A stretch of DNA of 64,000 nucleotides from Caulobacter sp. BP25. GTDB lineage: Bacteria; Pseudomonadota; Alphaproteobacteria; Caulobacterales; Caulobacteraceae. Under the pieces are notes generated by a model, which worked only from the letters and a program-made list of their open reading frames with translations, was not told where the DNA came from and searched no databases. The DNA is taken from contig NZ_PEGH01000018.1 in assembly GCF_002737755.1 (NCBI RefSeq), positions 496,001-560,000 on the forward strand, in the 5' to 3' direction. Numbering within the stretch: the stretch's first letter is position 1; every line of letters begins with the position of its first letter. Positions 40,727 to 51,963 of this stretch are shown piece by piece. The position numbers were made by a program, and so were the translations under genes.

Positions 40727-41158
40727 ATGTCCGGAAACGCAGCGAAAGGACCGACGACGCGATCGTCCGTTCCTCGCGCGCTCGCGCCCTATCTGATCCT
40801 GCTGGCCTTCGTGGCGTTCCTGGCGGTGGGCTACCACCCCAGCGCCAAGTCCGCGCAGATCGAGACCCCCCTGGCCCTGCCGCGCATCCGCCAGATGGAG
40901 CTCACCGGCGCTCAATGGACCGTCAAGCGCCAGATGGAAGTCTGGGACAACGTCGCGTTCCGCAACGACCACATCGAGCACCGCCAAGGGCGCGTGGCGG
41001 TCTGCGGCGAGGTCCGCCTGGGCTCCGACGCCGAGTTCCAGCCCTACATCGTCGTCAACGGCCGCGCCGCCCTGGCCGCCGACACCCAGAACGAGCTGCA
41101 CTCGGTGTGGGTCGAGATCTGCTCGGTTGGCGAGCCTGAGCCGCAGGCGACGCTGTAA
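40727..41158 (+). CDS. Membrane-anchored small exported protein, unknown function
   Basis: A 143-residue protein. The ATG at 40727 has GGAG 8 bp upstream; GTG 40691 is the alternative. Residues 24-42 (APYLILLAFVAFLAVGY) form one membrane or signal-anchor segment. The rest is an outward domain with MELTGAQWTVKRQMEVWDNVAFRNDHIEHRQGRVAVCGEVRLGS and two Cys residues that could pair. The upstream 250-bp spacer has TTAA-N7-TTAC at 40660, an incomplete CtrA-like box. Unknown function; not obviously part of the bcs operon. Confidence 0.65.
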   Translation: MSGNAAKGPTTRSSVPRALAPYLILLAFVAFLAVGYHPSAKSAQIETPLALPRIRQMELTGAQWTVKRQMEVWDNVAFRNDHIEHRQGRVAVCGEVRLGSDAEFQPYIVVNGRAALAADTQNELHSVWVEICSVGEPEPQATL

Positions 41159-41618
41159 AACTCGCGCGCATTCCGCTGAAATCATCTTCTTTCGCCATCC
41201 AGGCCGGAAGACCGCATAGAGAGCGGTGGCGTTGGGACCATGGGTCCTAAGACGGCCGCTGCGCCGTTGATCCCGAGGGACTGGAGCGGCTTGAGGGCGC
41301 CGCCGCCTATGCCGAGTAGCGCTAGATTGGGAGCCGATCCTGCGGGGCCGGCGCCGCACTCAAACCTGACCCCTTGAGGCGCCAGTTCGCCGGGCTGCAC
41401 CGCTACTCACCGATCAAGGCATACCATTGACCGAGCCTGGGTGGACGGGCGTGCAGCGAACGGGTCAACTCACGCCATGCCAAGCCCATCTCTCAGTCAA
41501 CGCGCCGTTGCGCCCGACGCAGTTCCTGTTCTTCCCGCCCTGGTGATCGCAAAGGCGCGTCGCCAGGCCGATCCGCCATCGCCGCCGATACCCTCCCAAA
41601 CTCTGGATAGCCAAAAGA
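41159..41618. other. Spacer with no recognised gene
   Basis: About 460 bp between the small exported protein and the beta-lactamase family gene. Short ORFs exist on both strands but lack good ribosome sites and protein-like composition. I see no terminator, repeat or RNA signature. It may hold the promoter for the following gene. Confidence 0.4.
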
Positions 41619-42779
41619 ATGCTGAACAAAATTTCCGCTGCAATCGGCCTGATTGCGATCATGGGTGGTCTTGCGAATAGCGCGAACGCCAACACGATGC
41701 AGATCGCAGCAGCCGACAACAAGACCGCCGCGATTGAACGCTTGGTCCAAAGCGAGATGGCGGCTCGCCGTATTCCGGGGCTCCAGCTGGCGATCGTGAA
41801 AAACGGCAAAATCATCTTCACGGGCGCTTACGGCCAGTCCGACCTCACGACCGCGAAGCCTGTCACGGACCGCACGGTTTTCGGCATCAATTCGATCAGC
41901 AAGGCCTTCACCGGCGTCGCGGCGATGCAGCTTGTCGAGGCCGGAAAACTCGATCTCGACGCCTCGGTGACGCAATATCTCGAAGGGCTTCCGCCAGCGT
42001 GGAAACCGATCACCGTCCGCCAGATCCTGACGCACACATCAGGCCTGCCCGAGATCATCGACGACAACACCCGGCTGATCGACGGCGCCGAGCCTGACGC
42101 CGCCTGGGCAAGGGTGCAGGAACTTCCCCTGAGATACACGCCCGGGACGCAGTATGCCTACAACCAGACCGGCTATGCCCTGATGGGCAAGATCATCGAG
42201 AAGCTCTCGGGCAAGCGCTTCGTTGATGTCGTTCGCGAGGGGCAGTTCAACGCGGCGGGCATGGCGCACGCCCGCTTTGGAAACACGGCCGACACCGTGC
42301 CCGAGCTGGCCCGGCTCTATACGTATCTGACGCTGCAGATCACGGACATGAGGACCGTCGGTGTCGAGCGCAGCGAGACCCCGATTGCGCGCCAGGAGGT
42401 GTGGCCGGCCTACATGCATCCCACCGCAGGCGTCCAGGCCACGGCCACAGATCTGGCCGCATGGGTTATCGCGCTGCAGAAGCGGGAATTGGTCAGCGAA
42501 AGAGGCCTCCAGCAGCTCTGGACGCCGCAGCAACTGCCCGACGGCAGCTATCGCGGCTTCAACAAGATCATCAACGGCTATGGACTGGGCTGGCCGGTCA
42601 TTCGCCGCGCGGAACACCCCGCGATCACGCCCACGGGCGGCAATCGCGCGGCCATCTTCATCTACCCCAAGGATGACCTTACGGTGATCGTCCTGACGAA
42701 CCTGCTGGGCGCTTCGCCCCATAGTTTTGTCGACAAGATCGCGTCGCAATACATCCCCGATCTCGCTGTCGAAAACTGA
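41619..42779 (+). CDS. Class C beta-lactamase / D-Ala-D-Ala carboxypeptidase-family serine hydrolase
   Basis: A 386-residue exported serine hydrolase of the beta-lactamase/transpeptidase-like family (PF00144). The signal peptide is MLNKISAAIGLIAIMGGLANSANA. The active-site SxxK is SISK in TVFGINSISKAFTGVAAMQL. The second motif is YNQTGYALMG, and the third is TGGNRAAIFIYP in the place of KTG/HxG. Family members include esterases, carboxypeptidases and AmpC-like lactamases; these motifs fit a generic esterase/peptidase better than AmpC. Its composition is a little more A+T-rich than its neighbours, and it may have been acquired. Confidence 0.85.
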   Translation: MLNKISAAIGLIAIMGGLANSANANTMQIAAADNKTAAIERLVQSEMAARRIPGLQLAIVKNGKIIFTGAYGQSDLTTAKPVTDRTVFGINSISKAFTGVAAMQLVEAGKLDLDASVTQYLEGLPPAWKPITVRQILTHTSGLPEIIDDNTRLIDGAEPDAAWARVQELPLRYTPGTQYAYNQTGYALMGKIIEKLSGKRFVDVVREGQFNAAGMAHARFGNTADTVPELARLYTYLTLQITDMRTVGVERSETPIARQEVWPAYMHPTAGVQATATDLAAWVIALQKRELVSERGLQQLWTPQQLPDGSYRGFNKIINGYGLGWPVIRRAEHPAITPTGGNRAAIFIYPKDDLTVIVLTNLLGASPHSFVDKIASQYIPDLAVEN

Positions 42780-42816
42780 CGATAGCGTCTCGTCGCGAGG
42801 GCGGCCGGATGGGCGG

Positions 42817-43566
42817 TTAGCGCTCCAGCAGGGCGCCCAGCGTCGCCCGTTCCGCCGGAGCCAACACCCGCCCGTAGTGCTCCAGGCACCCCGCCTCGAC
42901 GGTCACGAACCGCGGCACAGCGCTGGCCCGCAGGCGCTGGTCCACGACGGCCAGGCGCGGGACCAGATCGGAGAGCTTCTCGCTCGTCCGGACCAGGCGC
43001 GCCTCGCGGCCGGTGGGGAAGGTGACGTCGTAGTTCAGGGCGAACTCGCCGGCCTTTTCGCCCTTCGCGCAGCCGGCGGCGATGGTCGTCGCCGCGCCCC
43101 AGGACCAGTATTCGCGCACCTTGCCGTCCTTCAGCCAGCTGACGCCGACTGGCGTGGCGACGGCGACCTCGGCGCGGCCAAAGACGCCGCCCACCCCGAC
43201 CCCGGCGGCGACCAGCACGGCCGACAGGGCCACGATCGCCCAGCGGGTCCGCGCGGACGCCAGTGGCAAGGCCTGGCGATGGCGCACGCCGAACGCGCTG
43301 GGGATCAGGGCCAGCGGCGGCGTGATGATCAGCAGGAACGCCCAAAGCAGGGCCGACGACTCTTCCTCGCGCCAGATGGCCAGGACGTCGGGGATCGTGG
43401 CGACGACCGCCGCGTTGGGTCGATCCAGCAGGGTGTGAACGGCCTGGAGCCCGAAGAGCCCCAGCAGGGTCAGGCCGAACGCCAGCGCCAGGCCGAGAGC
43501 CTTGCGGCCCAGGGTGGCCTGGATGCTCTCTTGCGGCGGCCGGGGCCTGGGCGCGTCTGTCGCCAA
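42817..43566 (-). CDS. Integral membrane protein, unknown function
   Basis: A 249-residue protein with three hydrophobic segments (ALGLALAFGLTLLGLFGL, LLWAFLLIITPPLALIPSAF, WAIVALSAVLVAAGVGVGG). These are followed by a larger extracytoplasmic domain (from about 130) with WLKDGKVREYWSWG, FALNYDVTFPTGREARL and AVPRFVTVEAGCLEHYGRVLAPAERATL. It starts 4 bp after the uvrB stop, so the two are probably co-transcribed. No domain is recognised. It converges on the beta-lactamase family gene. Confidence 0.7.
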   Translation of the reverse strand: MATDAPRPRPPQESIQATLGRKALGLALAFGLTLLGLFGLQAVHTLLDRPNAAVVATIPDVLAIWREEESSALLWAFLLIITPPLALIPSAFGVRHRQALPLASARTRWAIVALSAVLVAAGVGVGGVFGRAEVAVATPVGVSWLKDGKVREYWSWGAATTIAAGCAKGEKAGEFALNYDVTFPTGREARLVRTSEKLSDLVPRLAVVDQRLRASAVPRFVTVEAGCLEHYGRVLAPAERATLGALLER

Positions 43567-43570
43567 GGTC

Positions 43571-45841
<2,271 letters not shown>

Positions 45842-45926
45842 GGCCCCAAGTTAGGCGCGCGGGCGCCCCACGGCTAGGGGGGCTGCTGACAGGGAATGGC
45901 GGCAGAGTGGCGGGAGGGGGCTCCCC

Positions 45927-46784
45927 CTACTCCTTCACCGTGTTCGAGCAGGCCTGGCCGTGGCCCCAGAAGATTCCCTTGCGCCGCTCCAGCAGGTTCT
46001 GGTCGCGACGGGACAGGTTGGCGAAGAAGTCGAGGCCGGTCTCGACCTCCAGGTCCTCGATGGGCGCGATGAAGGTGTCGGTCGGCGTCTTCTTGTAGGC
46101 CTTGTTGTCCAGCCGGAAGCCGACGGTGCGGCCGGTCCGGACGTCGTAGAGGATTTTGAAATAGGCCGCTGGCGACAGGATCTTTTGCTTGTTCTGCCCG
46201 ATCCAAGTCCCGCTGGAGCCGTAGATCGGGCCGGTGATGACGATCACGTCCTCATGTCCGCCGCACAGCACCGCCGCCCGCACGTCCTCTTCCAGGAACC
46301 GCCACTGGGCGCGGTTGAAGCCGGGCCCTACCTGCGGCGACATGTTGGTCATGTAGAAGCTGTCATCGGTCTGCGGTTGGCTGAACTTGAAGTCGGCGGC
46401 CGGCGCCTGGTGGCCTCGGTCGCGCGGGTTGACCGGATCGCTGTAGTCCTTTGCCGTCGGGCTGAACTCCCCGGCCGCAGGATCGGTCAGGAACTTGTCG
46501 GACCGCTTGGCGCTCCCCTTCAGCGCGGCTGGCGTCAGCCGCTCGACCACCCAGTCGGGATTGCGGGTGGCCTTGTTGAACGACAGCACATAGCCATCGC
46601 GGCAGATCAGAATCTGCTTGCTGGCGATGTCCGCGCCGCGATGGACGGGCAAAGCCACGGGCGTGAACCGCGACAGGCAGGCGGTCGTCGGGGCGCCGTT
46701 AGGTGTCGGCGCTTGGGCGTAAGCCGAGGCGCCCAGGGCCAGGGTCGCGGCGAGAGTGGCCGCGCCGAAAAGCGAGCGGATCAT
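45927..46784 (-). CDS. Secreted DNA/RNA non-specific endonuclease
   Basis: A 285-residue exported nuclease of the beta-beta-alpha-metal NUC family (Serratia nuclease type). The signal peptide is MIRSLFGAATLAATLALGASAYA. The active-site DRGH is at 122-125 in RDRGHQAPAADFKFS (H125 the general base), with MTNMSPQVGPGFNRAQW supplying the metal-binding Asn157. Six Cys residues suit the periplasm. It is the last gene of a likely three-gene operon with two small membrane proteins. The role could be nutrient scavenging, self-DNA processing or immunity to DNA outside; not determinable. Confidence 0.92.
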   Translation of the reverse strand: MIRSLFGAATLAATLALGASAYAQAPTPNGAPTTACLSRFTPVALPVHRGADIASKQILICRDGYVLSFNKATRNPDWVVERLTPAALKGSAKRSDKFLTDPAAGEFSPTAKDYSDPVNPRDRGHQAPAADFKFSQPQTDDSFYMTNMSPQVGPGFNRAQWRFLEEDVRAAVLCGGHEDVIVITGPIYGSSGTWIGQNKQKILSPAAYFKILYDVRTGRTVGFRLDNKAYKKTPTDTFIAPIEDLEVETGLDFFANLSRRDQNLLERRKGIFWGHGQACSNTVKE

Positions 46785-46827
46785 GGCGAGCCTCCGAGTT
46801 CGGGGCGGACAGGCAAGGCCCGTCCGG

Positions 46828-47241
46828 CTAGCTGTTGGAGATGCCTTTGGAGACCACGAAGCTGCCGCCGCTGAGGCCTATCAGGGTCAGGACCGTCGGA
46901 GGCACCTCGACAAAGGCGCCGGCCTCGATCGACAGCAGCAGGAACAGGCCCGCGACCACAAAGGTAAAGATCAGGAACTGGAAGCGCGACAGACTGGCCT
47001 TGGCGGCGGTGCTCCGGATGGCGTCGTTCAGCTCGGTGGTGGTGATGTTCGGATTGGCGGCCTTCAGCGCGTTGGTGAGGGCCGTGACCGTTGCGGCGTC
47101 GGTCGGCTCGGCGATCAGGCCGTCCAGCACGCCTTTCGTGGTGATCAATCGCCAAACGACGACCGCGGCGAAGCCGAGGATGATCACGACGACGGCGATG
47201 CCGACGATGTAGGCGAGGGCGGCCCAGGGCGTGGCGGGCAT
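46828..47241 (-). CDS. Small membrane protein with RFQ-LIFTFVVAG motif
   Basis: A 137-residue membrane protein. Helix 1 is YIVGIAVVVIILGFAAVVVWRL; then a soluble helical middle (about 35-78); then SRFQFLIFTFVVAGLFLLLSI and PPTVLTLIGLSGGSFVVSKG. The S-x-x-R-F/I-Q-x-L-x-x-T-x-x-x-AG and P-x-x-x-L-x-x-(L/I)G-x-S-x-G-x-x-x-x-x-K patterns recur in the next gene upstream. It is 43 bp upstream of the secreted nuclease and 18 bp downstream of its related neighbour. Function unknown. Confidence 0.75.
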   Translation of the reverse strand: MPATPWAALAYIVGIAVVVIILGFAAVVVWRLITTKGVLDGLIAEPTDAATVTALTNALKAANPNITTTELNDAIRSTAAKASLSRFQFLIFTFVVAGLFLLLSIEAGAFVEVPPTVLTLIGLSGGSFVVSKGISNS

Positions 47242-47259
47242 GGCGGGTCTCCGTCAGGG

Positions 47260-47679
47260 TCAGGGTTGGGTCTTGCCGCGAGGTCTGCGGCGGATTGGTT
47301 TGCGGCGAGGTCTTCTCGGCGGAGCGCTGTCGGGCGGTCCGGCGTCACGGCGCGGGCGTTCATAGAGCTTGCCGCCCAGATGCACGCCCAGGCTTGCGCC
47401 TAGGGCCGACAGCGCCTCGGGCCGGATATCCGGTAGACGCGCCTCGCCTTGCGACAGCGCGCCCAGTCCCTCGGTCACGTAGTAGCCGGCGAAGGCGACG
47501 GTGACGGCCAGGGCCTGAATTCGTGCGGGGCTGGGTCCGGCGCCGTGCGGACCGGCCACCAATTGGCGCAGCCGGCCGCTCGCCAGGCCACGATGCACAA
47601 GCACGGCGACCAGGACTGCTAGCACGGCCAGAAGGCCGTACTCTCCGATCTGCGCGACCTGCTTGAGCGGCATGCTCAT
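47260..47679 (-). CDS. Small membrane protein related to its downstream neighbour
   Basis: A 139-residue membrane protein: helix 1 YGLLAVLAVLVAVLVHRGL, a short linker, then SPARIQALAVTVAFAGYYVTEGL and LPDIRPEALSALGASLGVHLGGK. It ends in a very basic, Arg/Pro-rich tail that would lie in the cytoplasm. The S-x-x-R-x-Q-x-L-x-x-T-x-x-x-AG segment and the LGxSxG-K segment parallel the 46828-47241 protein, suggesting a duplicated or heteromeric pair. It is the first gene of the presumed operon with the nuclease. Confidence 0.75.
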   Translation of the reverse strand: MSMPLKQVAQIGEYGLLAVLAVLVAVLVHRGLASGRLRQLVAGPHGAGPSPARIQALAVTVAFAGYYVTEGLGALSQGEARLPDIRPEALSALGASLGVHLGGKLYERPRRDAGPPDSAPPRRPRRKPIRRRPRGKTQP

Positions 47680-47759
47680 GGGCGATCCGTAGCGAGGGTG
47701 GCTGACACGGGATGTCGGGCTCGCTAAGGCCAGGCCGTGCGCGAGCGGAAGCGACTGAG

Positions 47760-47797
47760 AACGCGGACTTGATCGTCTGACAACGCGGACTTAATCG
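47760..47797. promoter_or_regulatory. 22-bp-spaced direct repeat, candidate regulator site
   Basis: AACGCGGACTTGATCG (47760-47775) and AACGCGGACTTAATCG (47782-47797) match at 15 of 16 positions and are spaced 22 bp start to start, about two helical turns. They lie in the roughly 400-bp divergent spacer between the small membrane protein genes and the HWE kinase gene. The rest of the spacer (47680-48081) holds nothing I recognise. Confidence 0.5.
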
Positions 47798-48081
47798 GCG
47801 ACTTTGTCGGATACAGGCGCACAGGGCGGCGATTTTTTACCGGGCGTCATTCAGCCCGATCCTACGCCCCCGCGTTCTCACAAGCTTGCGCGAGTTAACC
47901 TTTTTGTCAACGTAGAGATGCGTCGTCGCGTAAGACTTTTCGAGGGCGTGGCGCGCGGACGTCGCCGGATCTTCGCCGCCGCGACGGTAAGGCGTCTGGC
48001 GACGAGTCGGCTTAAGGGCGTAGGTTCTCTGGGGTGGTTTGAAGGGGTTGACGTCTTGCGAGTGAGGACGGGCCAGGAGCG

Positions 48082-50193
48082 GTGCGCGTGACGTCGGTCG
48101 TCCGCTGGCTGGAGCGCGCCAACCTGACGCCTCGCACGCTTCGGGAATGGCTGCTGGTCGCCAGCCTGGCGCTGATCTACTGCGTCGGCGCGGTGATCAG
48201 CCTGCGCTGGGCGGTGGTGCCGGGCGCGGGGACGGCGTTCTGGCCGTCGGCCGGGATCGCCCTGGCGGCCGTGGCCTATTACGGGCCTCGCGTCTGGCTG
48301 GGCGCCTTGCTGGGTCGCCTGCTGACCTTCTGGGTCATGGCCGCGCCTCAGCCGCTGTGGACCCAGCTGGTGATCGCCACGGCCACGGCGCTGGGCGCTC
48401 TGATCCCCGTCCTTGTGTTGAACTGCCTGAAGACCAACGCCAAGCTGGACAGTTTGCACAGCGCCCTGTGGCTGGTGATCGTGGCGGGCGCGGGCGGCGC
48501 GACCATCTCGGCCGGGGTCGGGGCTCTGATGCTGCTGCTGGGCGGTTCGCCACCAGACAAGGTCGACCAGGCTTTCATCAATTGGTGGTTCGGCTTCGTC
48601 ACCGGCGTCCTGACCTTCGCGCCTGTGTTCCTGACCTGGCGCGGGGCGCTGGAGCGTTGGACGCCGAGCCGCATCACGCATCTCTCGCTGATCTGCGTGG
48701 CGACGGGCGCCCTGGCCTATCTGGTCTTTTTGTGGGGCGAAGGGGCCTATTCCAGAGCCTGGTTTGTGTTCCCCCTGCTGGTCTGGGCGGGCCTGGCCTT
48801 CGACGCCCGCGGCGCGGCCCTGGCCTCGATCCTGGTCAGTTTCTGCGCGTTCGTGGGGACGTTGCAGGGCAGCGGGCCGTTCCAGAACGCCGGGCCGTCG
48901 GCCGCTATCCTGCTGACCCAGCAGTTCGTGGCCGTGATGGCCTCGACCACCCTGATCCTGGCCGCGGTCGCCAGCGAGCGGCGCGGTCGCGAGGCGCTGG
49001 CGCGCAGCGAAAGCCGCTACAAGGCCGAGAGCGCGGCCCTGGCCGTGCTGAACGAGACCGGCGCGGTGATCGCCGCCGAGCTCGATCTGGAGCGGGCGGT
49101 CCAGGTGGTGATCGACGCCGGCGCGGCCCTGACCCGCGCGCGCTACGCCGCCTTCTTCTACACCGCGCCCGACGCCCAAGGGCAGTCGATGATGCTCTAC
49201 GCTCTGTCGGGGGCGCCGCGCTCGGCGTTCGAGGCCTTTGGCCACCCCCGGCCCACCGAGGTCTTCGCCCCGACCTTCGAGGGAACTGGCACGGTCCGCT
49301 CGGGCGACATCACTCAGGATCCCCGCTACGGCCAGAACGCGCCGCATCGCGGCATGCCCGAGGGACACCTGCCGGTGCGCAGCTATCTGGCCGTGCCCGT
49401 CCGCTCCCGCTCGGGCGAGGTCATCGGGGGGCTGTTCTTTGGCCACCCTGACCCGGATATCTTCGACGAGCGCGCCCAGTGGCTGGCCGAGGGCGTGGCC
49501 TCGTACGCCGCGATCGCCATCGACAACGCCCGCCTCTACCAGTCGGCCCAGGCCGAGCTGGCCCAGCGCCGCCGGGCTGAGGAACTACAGCGCCTGCTGA
49601 TCAACGAGCTGAACCATCGGGTGAAGAACACCCTGGCGACGGTGCAGTCCCTGGCCGCCCAGACCCTGCGCTCGTCCGACGACCTGACCACCGCGCGCGA
49701 GGCGTTCGATCGGCGGCTGATGGCCCTGTCGGCGACCCACAATCTGCTGACCCAATCCAGTTGGACCAGCGCCGAGCTGGGCGACCTGGTGCGGCAGGCG
49801 GCCGAGCCGTTCGTCGCCGATCGCTTTATCGCCCAGGGGCCGTCGATCAGCCTGTCTCCCGCGCGGTCGCTGGCCCTGTCGATGGCGCTGCACGAGCTGA
49901 GCACCAATGCGCTGAAATATGGAGCGCTGAGCGCGCCGGAAGGCTTGATCCGCGTGACGTGGCGCGTGGCGGCGGGTCAGCTGGAGTTCCTCTGGACCGA
50001 AGAGGGCGGGCCGCCCGTCGTCGCCCCGACCCGCAAGGGGTTCGGCACGCGCCTGATCTCGCAAGCCTTGGCGCGCGAACTGCGCGGCAAGGTGCGCCTG
50101 GAGCACGACCCGGCCGGGGTCCGCTGTGAGATCAGCTTCCCGCTCGACGCCGACGACGCGCCGGGGCCGGCTCGACCGCTGCCGGAGGTGTAG
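48082..50193 (+). CDS. MASE1-GAF HWE-type sensor histidine kinase
   Basis: A 703-residue sensor kinase read from GTG with AGGAGC 4 bp upstream. Residues 20-310 hold about eight membrane helices of a MASE1-like sensor domain ([30 protein letters not shown]). A GAF domain lies near 335-490 and an HWE/HisKA_2 kinase domain after 495. The phospho-acceptor is likely H512 in [26 protein letters not shown]. The ATPase region has [18 protein letters not shown] and ends with [11 protein letters not shown]. There is no attached receiver domain; in alphaproteobacteria such kinases often feed the general stress response or single receivers, but no partner is nearby. Confidence 0.92.
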   Translation: MRVTSVVRWLERANLTPRTLREWLLVASLALIYCVGAVISLRWAVVPGAGTAFWPSAGIALAAVAYYGPRVWLGALLGRLLTFWVMAAPQPLWTQLVIATATALGALIPVLVLNCLKTNAKLDSLHSALWLVIVAGAGGATISAGVGALMLLLGGSPPDKVDQAFINWWFGFVTGVLTFAPVFLTWRGALERWTPSRITHLSLICVATGALAYLVFLWGEGAYSRAWFVFPLLVWAGLAFDARGAALASILVSFCAFVGTLQGSGPFQNAGPSAAILLTQQFVAVMASTTLILAAVASERRGREALARSESRYKAESAALAVLNETGAVIAAELDLERAVQVVIDAGAALTRARYAAFFYTAPDAQGQSMMLYALSGAPRSAFEAFGHPRPTEVFAPTFEGTGTVRSGDITQDPRYGQNAPHRGMPEGHLPVRSYLAVPVRSRSGEVIGGLFFGHPDPDIFDERAQWLAEGVASYAAIAIDNARLYQSAQAELAQRRRAEELQRLLINELNHRVKNTLATVQSLAAQTLRSSDDLTTAREAFDRRLMALSATHNLLTQSSWTSAELGDLVRQAAEPFVADRFIAQGPSISLSPARSLALSMALHELSTNALKYGALSAPEGLIRVTWRVAAGQLEFLWTEEGGPPVVAPTRKGFGTRLISQALARELRGKVRLEHDPAGVRCEISFPLDADDAPGPARPLPEV

Positions 50194-50220
50194 GGGGCGA
50201 TCGCGCCCCCCATTCCAATC

Positions 50221-50357
50221 GCCCGTCATTCCCGCCCTTGTGGCGGGAACCCCCGGTTCAGCTGACACGTGAGACGCCAGCGGATCGCCAGCGATCCGCC
50301 CCTGCCGCACCTGCGGCGGACAGAGAGGTTCCCGCCACAAGGGCGGGAATGACGGGC
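50221..50357. repeat. 137-bp intergenic element with perfect 30-bp terminal inverted repeats
   Basis: The arms 50221-50250 and 50328-50357 are perfect inverted copies (30 of 30) with core TCATTCCCGCCCTTGTGGCG. The 77-bp centre has two smaller hairpins (GGATCGCCAGCGATCC and GCCGCACCTGCGGC). It separates convergent genes, so it can act as a two-way terminator. The structure also fits a small non-autonomous mobile or REP-like element. Confidence 0.85.
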
Positions 50358-50406
50358 GTTATGTTTGGATACCGGTGCGATAGACGACCGGCAGCCCTCG
50401 CAACCC

Positions 50407-50754
50407 CTACCGCTTCGGCTCCAGGCTCTTCAGATACGCCCTCAGGTCCGCGCGCTGGTCGTCGTCGAACTTGGCCATCGGCATGCGCGGATGGGTGCGG
50501 GGCGGGCCTTCTTCCGGGGGATCGGCGGGCGCCAGCATGCCCTCGTCGAGCAGGGCGTCGAGGCCACCCTTGTGATACCGGGCGTGCAGCCGTGCGAACG
50601 GCGGCGCGTCGGGCAGGGGGCTCTTGGTCCCCCGCACCGCGTGGCAACCGCCGCAGGTGCGCTGGGCCAGACGCTCGCCGCTCTCGGCCGAGGCCTGGGC
50701 GAAGGCGGGCGAGGCGATCAGCGCCACGCCCAGCGCCAGGAGGACGGTTCTCAC
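50407..50754 (-). CDS. Small periplasmic c-type cytochrome
   Basis: A 115-residue class I cytochrome c with a signal peptide ([19 protein letters not shown]). The haem motif is C34-GG-C37-H38 within [14 protein letters not shown], and the distal Met is in [25 protein letters not shown]. Its ATG overlaps the stop of the alcohol dehydrogenase gene (4 bp), so the two are translationally coupled. It probably carries electrons in the periplasm; whether it works with the dehydrogenase, which looks cytoplasmic and NAD-dependent, is unclear. Confidence 0.9.
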   Translation of the reverse strand: MRTVLLALGVALIASPAFAQASAESGERLAQRTCGGCHAVRGTKSPLPDAPPFARLHARYHKGGLDALLDEGMLAPADPPEEGPPRTHPRMPMAKFDDDQRADLRAYLKSLEPKR

Positions 50755-51785
50755 CGCGCGGCCTCGAAGTCCAGCACCACGCGGCCCTCGATCTCGCCCT
50801 TCTCAAGCCGGTCGAAGATGTCGTTGATGGCGCTGAGGCCCTCGGTCGAGACCGTCGCCTTGACCCGGCCGTCGGCGGCGAAGGCCAGGGCTTCCTGCAA
50901 ATCGAGCCGCGTCCCGACGATCGAGCCGCGCACGGTGATGCCGCGCAGCACGGTGTCGAAGATCGACAGCGGGAAGTCGCCCGGCGGTAGGCCGTTCAGC
51001 GACACCGTCCCGCCGCGCCGGACCATGCCGATCGCCTGGCTGAAGGCCGCGCGTGACACGGCGGTGACCAGAACGCCCTGCATGCCGCCGACCTTGGCCT
51101 GGAAGACGGCGACGGGATCCTCGCGGCTGGCGTCGACGGTCAGTTCGGCGCCCAGCGCCCGGGCCAGGGCCAGCTTGTCCTCGGCCACGTCGACGGCGGC
51201 GACCTTGAAGCCCATGGCCTTGGCGTACTGCACGGCGAGATGCCCGAGGCCCCCGACGCCCGAGATCGCCACCCAGTCGCCCGGCTTGGCGTCCAGCACC
51301 TTCAGGCCCTTATAGACCGTGACCCCGGCGCAGAGGATCGGCGCGGCCTCGACATAAGAAAGGTTCGCCGGGATCAGTCCCACATAGTCGGCGTCGGCCA
51401 GCACGTATTCGGCAAAGCCCCCGTCAACCGAGTAGCCGGTGTTCTGCTGCTTTTCACAGAGGGTCTCCCAGCCAGCCAGACAGTGGACGCAGCGCCCGCA
51501 GGCGGTGTGCAGCCAGGGGACCCCCACCCGGTCGCCGAGCTTCAGGTGCTCGACATCCTCGCCCAGTTCGACGACGGCGCCGACGCCTTCATGGCCGGGG
51601 ACGAAGGGCAGGGAGGGTTTGATCGGCCAGTCGCCATGGGCGGCGTGCAGGTCGGTGTGGCAGACGCCGCAGGCGGCGATCTTGACCAGCACCTGGCCGC
51701 GTCCGGGCTTGGGGCGCGGCCGATCCTCGATCACCAGCGGCTGGCCAAAGGCCCGCACCACGGCGGCCTTCATCATCGTGTTCAT
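50751..51785 (-). CDS. adhP: Zinc-dependent alcohol dehydrogenase (AdhP type)
   Basis: A 344-residue medium-chain dehydrogenase. The catalytic zinc site is built from [16 protein letters not shown] and the GHEGVGAV region; the structural zinc lobe is [15 protein letters not shown] with four Cys. The Rossmann motif is [21 protein letters not shown]. The [25 protein letters not shown] and YIEAAP-like blocks are those of propanol-preferring AdhP enzymes. It is divergent from padR, with an operator-like inverted repeat between them, and overlaps the cytochrome c gene at its end. Confidence 0.9.
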   Translation of the reverse strand: MNTMMKAAVVRAFGQPLVIEDRPRPKPGRGQVLVKIAACGVCHTDLHAAHGDWPIKPSLPFVPGHEGVGAVVELGEDVEHLKLGDRVGVPWLHTACGRCVHCLAGWETLCEKQQNTGYSVDGGFAEYVLADADYVGLIPANLSYVEAAPILCAGVTVYKGLKVLDAKPGDWVAISGVGGLGHLAVQYAKAMGFKVAAVDVAEDKLALARALGAELTVDASREDPVAVFQAKVGGMQGVLVTAVSRAAFSQAIGMVRRGGTVSLNGLPPGDFPLSIFDTVLRGITVRGSIVGTRLDLQEALAFAADGRVKATVSTEGLSAINDIFDRLEKGEIEGRVVLDFEAAR

Positions 51786-51886
51786 GGCGTTCTCCCCGAG
51801 GCCTATGAGCCTCTGGGCGGGATAGTACGCCTGGCGGGACGCGAACGCAGTCGGGGCGACTACCTACGGTTTGGCCACAAGGGGCG

Positions 51887-51960
51887 TTGACTCGTGATTT
51901 TACTGTGTGACATACAGTGTGCATCACACACCATGTGATGCACACTATGTGGCGCACACG
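51887..51960. promoter_or_regulatory. padR-adhP divergent promoter with a perfect 13-bp inverted repeat
   Basis: AGTGTGCATCACA (51916-51928) and TGTGATGCACACT (51934-51946) form a perfect inverted repeat around CACCA. Further TGTG/CACA half-sites lie on both sides. TTGACT at 51887 could be a -35 element for padR. The ATG of padR begins 3 bp after this region and has no Shine-Dalgarno site, so a leaderless transcript is possible. Most likely the site is bound by PadR itself. Confidence 0.65.
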
Positions 51961-51963
51961 TTC

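Noticed and set aside
45842..45926. Expected SOS box before uvrB
   Set aside because: No GTTC-N7-GTTC or its complement was seen in this space.
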